A model generated the notes under the pieces. That model was not told where the DNA came from. It worked only from the letters and a program-made list of their open reading frames with translations, and did no database searches. Positions 38,194-47,355 of a DNA stretch of 64,000 bases are shown in pieces. Source of the DNA: an uncultured Flavobacteriaceae bacterium (GTDB lineage Bacteria > Bacteroidota > Bacteroidia > Flavobacteriales > Flavobacteriaceae); assembly GCA_947489085.1 (NCBI GenBank), contig CANLCJ010000004.1, forward strand, positions 62,001-126,000, given 5' to 3'. Position 1 is the stretch's first letter; the number at the start of each line of letters is the position of its first letter. The position numbers and the translations under genes were made by a program.

Positions 38194-38913
38194 TTGAATA
38201 TAAAAATGATACGTAAACTATTTTTTATCTTAATACTATTGAGTGTTTCTTCTTGTGCAGAATTGCAAGGTGTTTTAGAACAGTTACCACAAGGTGGTGG
38301 TGGAATTACAAATACCGAAATTGCTTCTGGCCTAAGACAAGCTCTTGATGTAGGTATAGACAAACAAGTTGCTAAGCTTACCCAAAAAGATGGTTTTTAT
38401 AGAAATGAGCTGGTTAAAATTGCTTTGCCTAGCGAATTACAAAAAGTGGATAAAACATTAAGAGGTATCGGCTTAGGCAAATTGGCAGACGAAGGTTTAA
38501 AAGTACTTAACCGTGCTGCTGAAGATGCTGTAAAAGAAGCAACTCCAATTTTTGTTTCTGCCGTAAAAGACATTACGTTTAACGATGCTAAAAATATTTT
38601 ATTAGGAAGCAACAACGCTGCTACCCAATATTTAACAACCAAGACAGAGAATGCATTGTACGCTAAATTTAATCCCGTAATTAAAAATTCCTTCTCTAAA
38701 GTTGGAGCAGATACCGTTTGGAGTAACTTAATTAACAAATACAATACAATTCCCTTTACCCAGAAAGTAAACCCAGATTTAACAGATTACGTGACAACAC
38801 AAGCTTTAAAAGGGGTGTATACTATGATTTCTGTAGAAGAAAAAGCCATTAGAACTAAAACAAGTTCTCGAACAACCGCTTTACTAAAGCGTGTGTTTGC
38901 TTTGCAAGATTAA
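38194..38913 (+). CDS. DUF4197 lipoprotein
   Basis: LLSVSSCAELQGVLEQLP; ALDVGIDKQVAKLTQKDGFYRNELVKIALPSELQKVDKTLRGIG. Confidence 0.85.
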   Translation: MNIKMIRKLFFILILLSVSSCAELQGVLEQLPQGGGGITNTEIASGLRQALDVGIDKQVAKLTQKDGFYRNELVKIALPSELQKVDKTLRGIGLGKLADEGLKVLNRAAEDAVKEATPIFVSAVKDITFNDAKNILLGSNNAATQYLTTKTENALYAKFNPVIKNSFSKVGADTVWSNLINKYNTIPFTQKVNPDLTDYVTTQALKGVYTMISVEEKAIRTKTSSRTTALLKRVFALQD

Positions 38914-39077
38914 ATGCACATTTCTAGTATAATACAGTTAAAAATTTCTTTTTTAGAGTTAATTACATAAAAAATTAAGTATTCAATACTTAGTTTAATC
39001 ATTCTTAATGTTTCTTTAACAAAATAAAAACGTCCAAAGTCGTCAAAAAGTCGTAAATTACATCAAAAGACGATATT

Positions 39078-39224
39078 ATGAATACACATTTTTGTAAAGT
39101 AGGTAAAATTAAGGCCAAAACAGACAGCCTTACAAGCATTAAAGAATTGGAAAAGCGCGTTGCTAAGTTTGTTGAAGACATGAGTAAAGTTGAGTTTGTT
39201 AGAGACATCAACCAAGTTGCTTAA
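39078..39224 (+). CDS. Small hypothetical protein (48 aa)
   Basis: MNTHFCKVGKIKAKTDSLTSIKELEKRVAKFVEDMSKVEFVRDINQVA*; helical, no competing ORF. Confidence 0.4.
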   Translation: MNTHFCKVGKIKAKTDSLTSIKELEKRVAKFVEDMSKVEFVRDINQVA

Positions 39225-39435
39225 ACCATTATTTTTAAGTTAACATATAGTTTCGTCGTTTTTTAATGACGTATTTCCTGTGGTGTCTTTAACTTACTAG
39301 ATTCTTATTGTCTTTTCTTTCCTAATAGTGTTTGCCCATGTTTAATATCATGGGGGTCTTATTATTTAATAAATAAAGTCCATATTTTTATTGGCGTAAG
39401 CTACAAACCCTTATATTGGTATCTAAATTTTTAGA

Positions 39436-40095
39436 ATGCTAAAGACTGTAATTTTCGATATGGATGGGGTAATTATTGATAGTGAGCCCCTACATTATAA
39501 AGCCTATTTCAAAATGTTTCATGAAATTGGTGTAGATGTTTCCCATGCTTTTTACGAATCCTTAACCGGGCAATCCACAATAAACGTTTGCAAAAAAGTC
39601 TGTACCCATTTTAATCTTAAACTTGCTCCCGAAACACTTGTAGCCTTAAAGCGTAAGCATTATAAGGCGCTATTTACATCTGGTACAGAATTAGAGTTGA
39701 TAGATGGAGTTTTTCAATTGATTAAAAACTATCACGAAAACGGACTTACTTTAATATTAGCCTCTTCTGCTTCCATGCCTAGCATTAATATGGTTTTTGA
39801 GCGTTTTAATTTAGACCCTTATTTTAAAGCAAAATTAAGTGGTGCAGATTTAAAACAATCGAAACCTCATCCTGAAATTTTCGAAAAAGCAGCAGAAGCT
39901 TCTGGACATTCAAAAAACGAATGCATTGTTATAGAAGATTCTACAAATGGGATAAAAGCAGCTAAGGCTGCTGGGATATATTGCATTGGTTATGATAGTT
40001 TTCATTCTAAAAACCAAGACTATTCCAATGCAAACATGAAAATATCAAACTTCGAGACTATAACTTACTCTAAAATATCAGGGATTTTATCCTAA
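39436..40095 (+). CDS. HAD-family hydrolase (beta-phosphoglucomutase-like)
   Basis: VIFDMDGVIIDSEPLHYKAYF; LASSASMPSINMV; KPHPEIFEKAAEA; VIEDSTNGIKAAKAAG. Confidence 0.92.
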   Translation: MLKTVIFDMDGVIIDSEPLHYKAYFKMFHEIGVDVSHAFYESLTGQSTINVCKKVCTHFNLKLAPETLVALKRKHYKALFTSGTELELIDGVFQLIKNYHENGLTLILASSASMPSINMVFERFNLDPYFKAKLSGADLKQSKPHPEIFEKAAEASGHSKNECIVIEDSTNGIKAAKAAGIYCIGYDSFHSKNQDYSNANMKISNFETITYSKISGILS

Positions 40096-40536
40096 TTTTT
40101 TCGATTTTAATATTTCATTTTGTTCTTCCATTAGCAACGTAAGTTTATCTAGTAATTCTATATTTTTGGGGGTAACTACTGTGGTGTCTTTTGTATCGTG
40201 AGATTTACGTTTAAGACCATTCATAAATTTAACTACGATAAATACTGTAAAACCTACTATTAAAAAATCTAACAATGCTTCTCCAAAAGCGCCGTAACCT
40301 ATAGAAACTTCTTCTGTTAGAGTTGTGCCATCTGGCTTTAATTCGGGAGCTTTTAAAATTATTTTTTTGTTTTGAAGATTTACGCCATTCGTTAATAGAG
40401 ATAGAGGTGGTAACATTACTTTTTTAACCAAAACGTCTATTACCTTATTAAACGCAGCTCCTATAATGATACCAATGGCCATATCCATCATATTTCCTTT
40501 TACTGCAAACTCTTTGAACTCTTTGTATAATTTCAT
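40087..40536 (-). CDS. mscL: Large-conductance mechanosensitive channel
   Basis: MKLYKEFKEFAVKGNMMDMAIGIIIGAAFNKVIDVLVKKVMLPP; YGAFGEALLDFLIV. Confidence 0.95.
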   Translation of the reverse strand: MKLYKEFKEFAVKGNMMDMAIGIIIGAAFNKVIDVLVKKVMLPPLSLLTNGVNLQNKKIILKAPELKPDGTTLTEEVSIGYGAFGEALLDFLIVGFTVFIVVKFMNGLKRKSHDTKDTTVVTPKNIELLDKLTLLMEEQNEILKSKKLG

Positions 40537-40680
40537 AGTATCTTATTTTTAGATTAAGCTTAATTAAAAATACAACTTAAGTGAAATTGAAACGTAAATT
40601 TGTTTTCTATTTTTATAGCGTATAACGTATTTTCAATTTTAATCAATTTCAGCATGTTTTTATTAAATAGTCTGTAAACA

Positions 40681-40708
40681 AAAAATCTCCCTAAGGAGAT
40701 TTTTTTAT
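40681..40708 (-). terminator. Rho-independent terminator (bidirectional shape)
   Basis: AAAAATCTCC-CTAA-GGAGATTTTTTT downstream of ccsBA. Confidence 0.8.
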
Positions 40709-40732
40709 TCAGTTAACTCTAGAAAATTAAGT

Positions 40733-43700
40733 TTATTTTTTATAAAATTTAGCGTAGCTTCTGTAAGCAAAAAATCCAAGTACAGCAATACAAAAACAGG
40801 CTATGGCTATAAATTTCAAACTTACTATTTGATCGCCACTTGCGTAAGAATGCAATCCTGCCAAGTAAAAGTTAACACCAAAATAGGTCATTAAAATACT
40901 AGCATAAGCAACTACCGACATTAGGTTATAAAACCAACGGCCGCGTAATCCAGGCACAAAACGCATATGTATAACAAAAGCATATATCATAATACTAATC
41001 AAGGCCCAAGTTTCCTTAGGGTCCCAACCCCAATAGCGTCCCCAACTTTCGTTGGCCCACATACCTCCTAGAAAGTTACCTATGGTTAACATAACAAGCC
41101 CTACTGTTAGTGTTAACTCGTTAATAATAGTAAGTTCTTGTATGTTTAAAGACATTACTTTTTTATTGTTTTTGGTTGTAAATGCCATTAGAAATAGAGC
41201 GACAGCACCTAAAATCATGCCTAGAGTAAATGGCCCATAACTTCCAACAATAACCGCTACATGTATCATAAGCCAATAACTGTTTAAAACAGGCTGCAAG
41301 TTTGCAATTGCTGGATCCATCCAATTCCAATGTGCAATCATTAATATCATAGCCGTTACAAAGGCTGTTGAGGCTATGGTTAAATCGCTTTTTCTACCAA
41401 ATGCCAAACCAAAAAACATGGTTGCCCAAGCCACATAAATCATAGATTCGTAAGCATCACTCCAAGGCGCATGTCCAGAAATATACCAACGTACAATCAG
41501 GCCTGCTGTATGTAAAACAAATAGACAAAGTATAATTACTTTAAAAACGGTTACTGCAGTATTTAAGGCCTTGCTTTTAGAGTTAAAAATTTGAATGATA
41601 AGAAGTACAAATAATATTGTACCTACATACATATACCAACTAAAGAGCTTTTTAAAAATATCGTACTTATTGTAAAGTATCTCAGTTTTTATTTTGTCGT
41701 CAGACAACATAACGTTTCCACCATATCGATGTTGCGTTTTTTTAATAGCTTCAAGCAATTTATTGGGCTCAGAATAATCTCCAGAAGTTTTAGCTTCATT
41801 TAAGGTATATAAATATGCTCTAAATCCATTAGTTATAAAATTACTATACAAGGAATCTTTTATTTTCGAAGAATCTAAGCGGTGTTCGTAACTAGAAATC
41901 CAAGTGTTATTTGGATTTTCTGGTATCGGGTAGATTTTTAGAGCACGGCCTTGTATTGTATTGAATAGTAAGTTGACACGCTGGTCTGTTTCCCGAAATT
42001 CTTTTTGGAAACCATTAGGCACTTGTGCCTTGTAGGCTTCCTCTAAATATGGTGCTAATTTGTAGCGTCCTTCTTGTGTAAAAAAATCTGCTAAAGTTAC
42101 ATATTTTTCACTTTTCGCTACACCTATCAATTTACGTATAGAATCTGCTTTTTTTCTTTTTAAATAAATTATAGGCACGTTATACCACAGTTGCGGACTT
42201 TCTTGTATGGAAAGAAATACTTGATTCGCATCGAAACCTTCGTAAGTATCACTTTTACTCAATTTTCGTAGCATTTCAGAAGCATAAGTATTTACAGGCA
42301 TCATTCGCCCACTTAGATCCTGTATTACTAAATGTCCAAAAGTATTAGCTTCTGCCTTCGGTGTAATATTGGCACTCAATATAGAATCGATTGCAGCTTT
42401 AGTTGGCGCTTCGAATTTATGAGTATCATGGTTGTGTCCGTCATTTTCAGAATGCTGTGTCTCTTGAGCAAAACCGCTTAAGGACATTAACATTAAAATT
42501 ACGGAAATTGCCTTGGCTTTTTTAGCCTTAACTTTTTCTAAACGTTCTTTTAAATCTGCAAATCGAGAACCCTTACTAAACAAAATAGCCATAAGTCCAA
42601 AATACAATAACATATACCCTATATAAGTAACTAGTGTCCCCCAATAATCATGGTTTACAGACAATACAGTCCCTTTTTCGTCTGGATCGAAATTGGCCTG
42701 AAAAAAACGATACCCACCGTGGTCTAGTATATTGTTCATAAAAATTTTGTAATCGTAACTGCCCGCTTCGTCATCTTTAACAGTAACATCACTCGAAAAT
42801 GCAGAAAAACTCCTTTCGGTACCGGGGTAACGTTCGGCTTCAAAATCGTTTAATTTTATAGAAAAGGGCAGTTCCAGAGTTTTAGAACCGTATCTAAGTG
42901 CAAAATCTAAGTTACCAACTTTTATCTCTTTATATTTATTATCTCTTCCCTCTCCTCCTATTAGTCCAACACGCTTTGTTTCTCCATTTGCTGTTATGTT
43001 TAAAACTACACCATCTTCATCATTCTTTAACAATTGCGATTTTTTTACCACGTCGAAAACGCCTTTTACCACAGGTTTGGGAAAAACCATTTGCATATTT
43101 CCTATAACATACCTGGAACGTAATAATAAAGGTTGTAAACTGTCTTTATACAGTTTGCCTTGTGCTCTGGTAGCCATCGTCATGTATTCGCCCTCAAATG
43201 GCGATTTTATGGTTAGAGAATCTCCAGCATAGGTAATATTAATTGCGCCCTCTGTAGGTTTGTTTAACGCTAATAACACATTGTGTACACTTGCCACTTG
43301 GCCTACTTTTAAAAAGTGATTATGCGGTCCGTTTGCACCTGCTTCTACCAATTTTAAATAGGAATCGCCGTTTTCATCTGGAACAATATCTTCTTCTGCA
43401 CCAGTTATAAATTTCTCAAGGCTTATTTTAATGGGTTGGTTGTTGTATTCTGTTTTAAACTCAAAATCGTTATCCAGTCTAGGAGAAAAATCGGCTTCTT
43501 TATGGAACACTCGCATTTGGTTTACACCATTTATTTTGTAGTCGCCAAACACACGGCCAGAAATGTATGTTTTTCGAGACAAATACGTGTTTTCGGTTGC
43601 GCCTTCTCTTATAGCCATCATACCTTCATACCCAACATAACGTGTAATAAAAGCACCTATCAATATAAAAATAAAAGATAAATGCAAAATAAGTGTAGCC

Positions 43701-43978
43701 CACTTTTCTTTTGTAAGCAAACGGTACCTAACAATGTTTCCTAAAAAATTAATAACAAAAAACACCATAATAGCCTCAAACCACCAAGTATTATAGATTA
43801 ATTGTCGCGTATAGGGTGTAGGAGATGTTTCTTGACCAACATCTAAAAAAGTACCAGTGGCCATAGCAGCGGCAAAAACAATAAATAAAGTGGCTGTAAG
43901 TCGAGTGGAAAATAGAATTTTAGAGAGTTTATCTAGCATAATAATTGCGCCTTTTTTTACAGTTGCAAAAATACGCAT
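40733..43978 (-). CDS. ccsBA: Fused cytochrome c biogenesis protein CcsBA
   Basis: N-terminal ResB-like region; C-terminal CcsA WANESWGRYWGWDPKETWALISIMIYAFVIHMR (WWD region). Confidence 0.92.
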   Translation of the reverse strand: MRIFATVKKGAIIMLDKLSKILFSTRLTATLFIVFAAAMATGTFLDVGQETSPTPYTRQLIYNTWWFEAIMVFFVINFLGNIVRYRLLTKEKWATLILHLSFIFILIGAFITRYVGYEGMMAIREGATENTYLSRKTYISGRVFGDYKINGVNQMRVFHKEADFSPRLDNDFEFKTEYNNQPIKISLEKFITGAEEDIVPDENGDSYLKLVEAGANGPHNHFLKVGQVASVHNVLLALNKPTEGAINITYAGDSLTIKSPFEGEYMTMATRAQGKLYKDSLQPLLLRSRYVIGNMQMVFPKPVVKGVFDVVKKSQLLKNDEDGVVLNITANGETKRVGLIGGEGRDNKYKEIKVGNLDFALRYGSKTLELPFSIKLNDFEAERYPGTERSFSAFSSDVTVKDDEAGSYDYKIFMNNILDHGGYRFFQANFDPDEKGTVLSVNHDYWGTLVTYIGYMLLYFGLMAILFSKGSRFADLKERLEKVKAKKAKAISVILMLMSLSGFAQETQHSENDGHNHDTHKFEAPTKAAIDSILSANITPKAEANTFGHLVIQDLSGRMMPVNTYASEMLRKLSKSDTYEGFDANQVFLSIQESPQLWYNVPIIYLKRKKADSIRKLIGVAKSEKYVTLADFFTQEGRYKLAPYLEEAYKAQVPNGFQKEFRETDQRVNLLFNTIQGRALKIYPIPENPNNTWISSYEHRLDSSKIKDSLYSNFITNGFRAYLYTLNEAKTSGDYSEPNKLLEAIKKTQHRYGGNVMLSDDKIKTEILYNKYDIFKKLFSWYMYVGTILFVLLIIQIFNSKSKALNTAVTVFKVIILCLFVLHTAGLIVRWYISGHAPWSDAYESMIYVAWATMFFGLAFGRKSDLTIASTAFVTAMILMIAHWNWMDPAIANLQPVLNSYWLMIHVAVIVGSYGPFTLGMILGAVALFLMAFTTKNNKKVMSLNIQELTIINELTLTVGLVMLTIGNFLGGMWANESWGRYWGWDPKETWALISIMIYAFVIHMRFVPGLRGRWFYNLMSVVAYASILMTYFGVNFYLAGLHSYASGDQIVSLKFIAIACFCIAVLGFFAYRSYAKFYKK

Positions 43979-44048
43979 AAATGTTAACTAAGCCTTGCTT
44001 TTCTACAAATATAAAAGCCTTAAAATAGCACCAAAAAGCATTATCATA

Positions 44049-44477
44049 CTAGCTTTCTATAACATCTTTATACGCCATGAAAAAAGCTTCAAAAGGCTGC
44101 ATGGTTTCATTAAAAAATACCATAACATCTTGCCAAGTATTTTTGTTGTGTATGGATACTTTTTGTTCTAAAGGCACATATATTCTCGAAATTTCTTTAG
44201 TATTTTCTAAAATATAAATCTCTTCGTAAATGGCATTAGGTAAATAGTCGTCTTTAAGAATTGTTTTTAAAGCTTCTAGCTTTTCCCAATATTTTATACG
44301 GTGCTCTAAATCGTCTTCAACATCTAGTGCTACAAGTGCTTTTTTGGTATCAAAATAAAACTTAAAGCTTACGCCCTTTAACTTTGTATTGTACAATAGC
44401 CATTTTCTAGGAAAAGACTTGCCGAAACTTGTCCAAAACGTTTCTCGTAAAAGTCGCGATTCTTCTTTACTAAACAT
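44049..44477 (-). CDS. DUF4268 protein
   Basis: FWTSFGKSFPRKWLLYNTKLKGVSFKFYFDTKKALVALDVE. Confidence 0.75.
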   Translation of the reverse strand: MFSKEESRLLRETFWTSFGKSFPRKWLLYNTKLKGVSFKFYFDTKKALVALDVEDDLEHRIKYWEKLEALKTILKDDYLPNAIYEEIYILENTKEISRIYVPLEQKVSIHNKNTWQDVMVFFNETMQPFEAFFMAYKDVIES

Positions 44478-44488
44478 TTGTAATTGTT

Positions 44489-45163
44489 TTAAATAAAATA
44501 AGCGATGCCTATACCTAATATAATGGCCACAAATTTACTTAAGTTAAATTTATGCCCTTCTCCACTCTCGAATAAAATGGTTGTAGAAATATGGAAAAAG
44601 ATACCTATTACAACAGCATTAACACAATGTGCCGTACTTGGGCTTAATGTTGTTGCGTTAGAGACTAAAGTACCCAAAGGCGTCATTACTGCAAAAATAA
44701 ATAGAAATAGCCCACTTTGAAACGTGCTGTAAGCACTTTGTATTAAATAAATACTAATAAGTGTAGCAATGGGAATTTTGTGTATTAAAACTCCATATAA
44801 CATATCGTTGTGGTCGTGTATGGGAAAACCTTCTAAAAAACTATGAAAACATAAACTTAAAAATAACAACCAAGGAAAAGCAGTGGCATCTTTGTGGATG
44901 TGTACGTGCCCATGTTCTGCTCCTTTAGAAAACAACTCTAATACAATTTGAAGCAGTATGCCTAACATTATAAATACGCCAGATCGTTTGGCATCTAAAT
45001 GCTCGTATACCTCTGGAAGCAGTTCGAAAAGCGTTAAAGCTAGTAAAAAAGCACCACTAAAAGACAGTAATAGTTTGTTAAACCAAGATCTTTTAGATTT
45101 AAAAAACGTGGCTAAAATTACACCTATAGCTACTGCCAAAAATGGAAATAAAAATTTATACAT
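44489..45163 (-). CDS. ZIP-family metal transporter
   Basis: LCFHSFLEGFPIHDHNDMLYGVLIHKIPIATLISIYL. Confidence 0.85.
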   Translation of the reverse strand: MYKFLFPFLAVAIGVILATFFKSKRSWFNKLLLSFSGAFLLALTLFELLPEVYEHLDAKRSGVFIMLGILLQIVLELFSKGAEHGHVHIHKDATAFPWLLFLSLCFHSFLEGFPIHDHNDMLYGVLIHKIPIATLISIYLIQSAYSTFQSGLFLFIFAVMTPLGTLVSNATTLSPSTAHCVNAVVIGIFFHISTTILFESGEGHKFNLSKFVAIILGIGIAYFI

Positions 45164-45237
45164 TTAAAAATTTACCATTAAATTTATCTTCGCAATCTAT
45201 ATATTTCTGTATGGTTTGCAGTTACGCCATACAAGCG

Positions 45238-45969
45238 CTATTTAAATAGCATTATTAAACGCTCGGAGGTGTCTTTGTTGTATTTGTTTAGCTTGTAGTC
45301 GCCAAAAACGTCTAGTAAATCTACCTCAGCCTGCTCGAATAACACTTTAAAATCTGCTAAAGTAAACGCTTTTACACGCTCCTCAAAATTATATGTTTCG
45401 CCTTCAGCCTCGAAAGTTATAGTTTTAGTAACAAAACCGTCTTTTAAAAAGCGCTTCATATAAAACGTAATGCCATCGATAGTCTTACTATCCTCTGGAA
45501 TTAAATTGGCTAGCACATAATCCGTATTCATAAAATCTATAACACCAAAACCAGAGGCATTTAAATTCGATTTTATAGCCTTAATAGTACTTAAATTATC
45601 TTCTGGATCATCAAAATACCCAAAGCTGGTAAATAAATTAAAAACAGCATCAAACTTTTCCTTGTAAGGTATACACATGTTGTGTACATCGAAATGCAAG
45701 CTATTGTTTTCGTACTGTTTTGCAAAAGCAATACTATTTTCACTCAAATCTACCCCAGTAACATGGTAACCAAGTGTATTTAAATATATAGAGTGCCTGC
45801 CTTTGCCGCATGCTAGATCTAAAATAGTTCCTTGTTCTGGTATATTTAAATATTGCGTTAAATTGTCCATAAACAACTGCGCTTCGGTGTCGTCTCTGTG
45901 TTTATATAAAATATGATAAAAAGGAGTATCGAACCAAGATGCGAACCATTTTGCTGTATTATTTGCCAT
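45238..45969 (-). CDS. SAM-dependent methyltransferase
   Basis: ILDLACGKGRHSIYLNTLGYHVTGVDLSENSI. Confidence 0.92.
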   Translation of the reverse strand: MANNTAKWFASWFDTPFYHILYKHRDDTEAQLFMDNLTQYLNIPEQGTILDLACGKGRHSIYLNTLGYHVTGVDLSENSIAFAKQYENNSLHFDVHNMCIPYKEKFDAVFNLFTSFGYFDDPEDNLSTIKAIKSNLNASGFGVIDFMNTDYVLANLIPEDSKTIDGITFYMKRFLKDGFVTKTITFEAEGETYNFEERVKAFTLADFKVLFEQAEVDLLDVFGDYKLNKYNKDTSERLIMLFK

Positions 45970-45985
45970 GAGTTTTTTTGAGAGG

Positions 45986-46103
45986 GGGTTACCTTGCAGG
46001 TCGGGCTTTTCGCTGTATCTTTTTTATGTGATTTTAAAATTTTGCAATTAAAAAAATCTAATAGCTATCACATAAAAAAGGATGCCGCTACAATCCCTAA
46101 CCC
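45986..46103. repeat. Structured intergenic element (candidate flavobacterial interspersed repeat)
   Basis: Perfect 14-nt inverted repeat CTTTTTTATGTGAT (46019-46032)/ATCACATAAAAAAG (46067-46080), with outer GGGTTA (45986-45991)/TAACCC (46098-46103). Confidence 0.6.
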
Positions 46104-46186
46104 ATTATTTGCTTACACTAGTTTATTGCCGCAAAATTACACTATTTTTGCAACTTATTACATTTAAATACATTTGGACGAAAAAG

Positions 46187-47344
46187 ATGGCAGAAAATTT
46201 CAACATGGTAGCAAAAACCTTATATGGTTTTGAAGATTTATTAGAAAAAGAACTTACGCAACTTGGTGCCATGCATGTTAAAAAAGGGGTACGTAGCGTA
46301 TCTTTTGTGGGAGATCAAGGTTTTATGTATAAAGCTAACCTTGCTTTGCGTACTGCTATTAAAATTTTAAAGCCTATACATACATTTAGAGTTAGTAATG
46401 AAGACGATTTGTACAAAAAGGTATTAAAAATGCCTTGGGAAAACTATTTAAAACCCACAGGATCTTTAGCTGTAGATGCTACAATTCACTCCGATTTATT
46501 TTCGCATTCTCTTTACATTGCTCAAAAAACAAAAGATGCTATTGTAGATCGTTTTCGCGAAAACACAGGACAGCGCCCAAATGTAGATTTAAAGTTCCCT
46601 GATTTAAAAATTAACGTTCGTGTAGATAGAAAAGAGTGTACCATCTCTTTAGATACTTCTGGCGAATCTTTACATAAACGTGGGTATAAATTAGCCACTA
46701 ATATTGCTCCTATTAATGAGGTTTTAGCTGCTGGTTTAATTATGTTATCTGGTTGGGACGGACAAAGCGATTTTATGGACCCTATGTGCGGTTCTGGAAC
46801 TATCCCAATAGAAGCTGCTATGATAGCTTGTAATATACCTCCTAACCTTATGCGTAAAGAATTTGCCTTCGAAAGATGGCAGGACTGGGATGTAGAGCTT
46901 TTTGAGAAAATAGAGGAATCGCTTTTAAAGAAAACTAGAGACTTTCACCATTCTATAATTGCTTACGACAAAGCGCCTAGTGCTGTACGCAAAGCACAGG
47001 ACAATATTAAAAATGCACAGTTAGAGGACTTTATTACGGTAAAACACGAAGATTTTTTTAAAACACAGAAACCAGGAGATAGTAAATTGCACATGGTATT
47101 TAATCCGCCTTACGGGGAGCGTTTAGATATAGACATGCAAGCGTTTTATAAAAATATAGGCGATAATTTAAAACAAAATTATCCAAATACAGATGCTTGG
47201 TTTATTACGTCTAACTTAGAAGCTTTAAAACACGTGGGCTTAAGGCCTTCCAGAAAAATTCAACTCTTTAATGCTAAATTAGAGTCTCGTTTGGTAAAAT
47301 ACGTAATGTATTCTGGAAGTAAAAAAGGCAAGTATATGAAATAA
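46187..47344 (+). CDS. THUMP-domain class I RNA methyltransferase (RlmL/YpsC-like)
   Basis: In-frame ATG 46187 MAENFNMVAKTLYGFEDLLEKELTQLGA; DPMCGSGTIPIEAAMIA; VFNPPYGERL. Confidence 0.92.
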   Translation: MAENFNMVAKTLYGFEDLLEKELTQLGAMHVKKGVRSVSFVGDQGFMYKANLALRTAIKILKPIHTFRVSNEDDLYKKVLKMPWENYLKPTGSLAVDATIHSDLFSHSLYIAQKTKDAIVDRFRENTGQRPNVDLKFPDLKINVRVDRKECTISLDTSGESLHKRGYKLATNIAPINEVLAAGLIMLSGWDGQSDFMDPMCGSGTIPIEAAMIACNIPPNLMRKEFAFERWQDWDVELFEKIEESLLKKTRDFHHSIIAYDKAPSAVRKAQDNIKNAQLEDFITVKHEDFFKTQKPGDSKLHMVFNPPYGERLDIDMQAFYKNIGDNLKQNYPNTDAWFITSNLEALKHVGLRPSRKIQLFNAKLESRLVKYVMYSGSKKGKYMK

Positions 47345-47355
47345 ATAATACGGCC

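Noticed and set aside
40733-43978. Fusion of CcsB and CcsA with a long middle insertion as novel
   Set aside because: Fused CcsBA proteins are well known in Bacteroidetes and epsilonproteobacteria.
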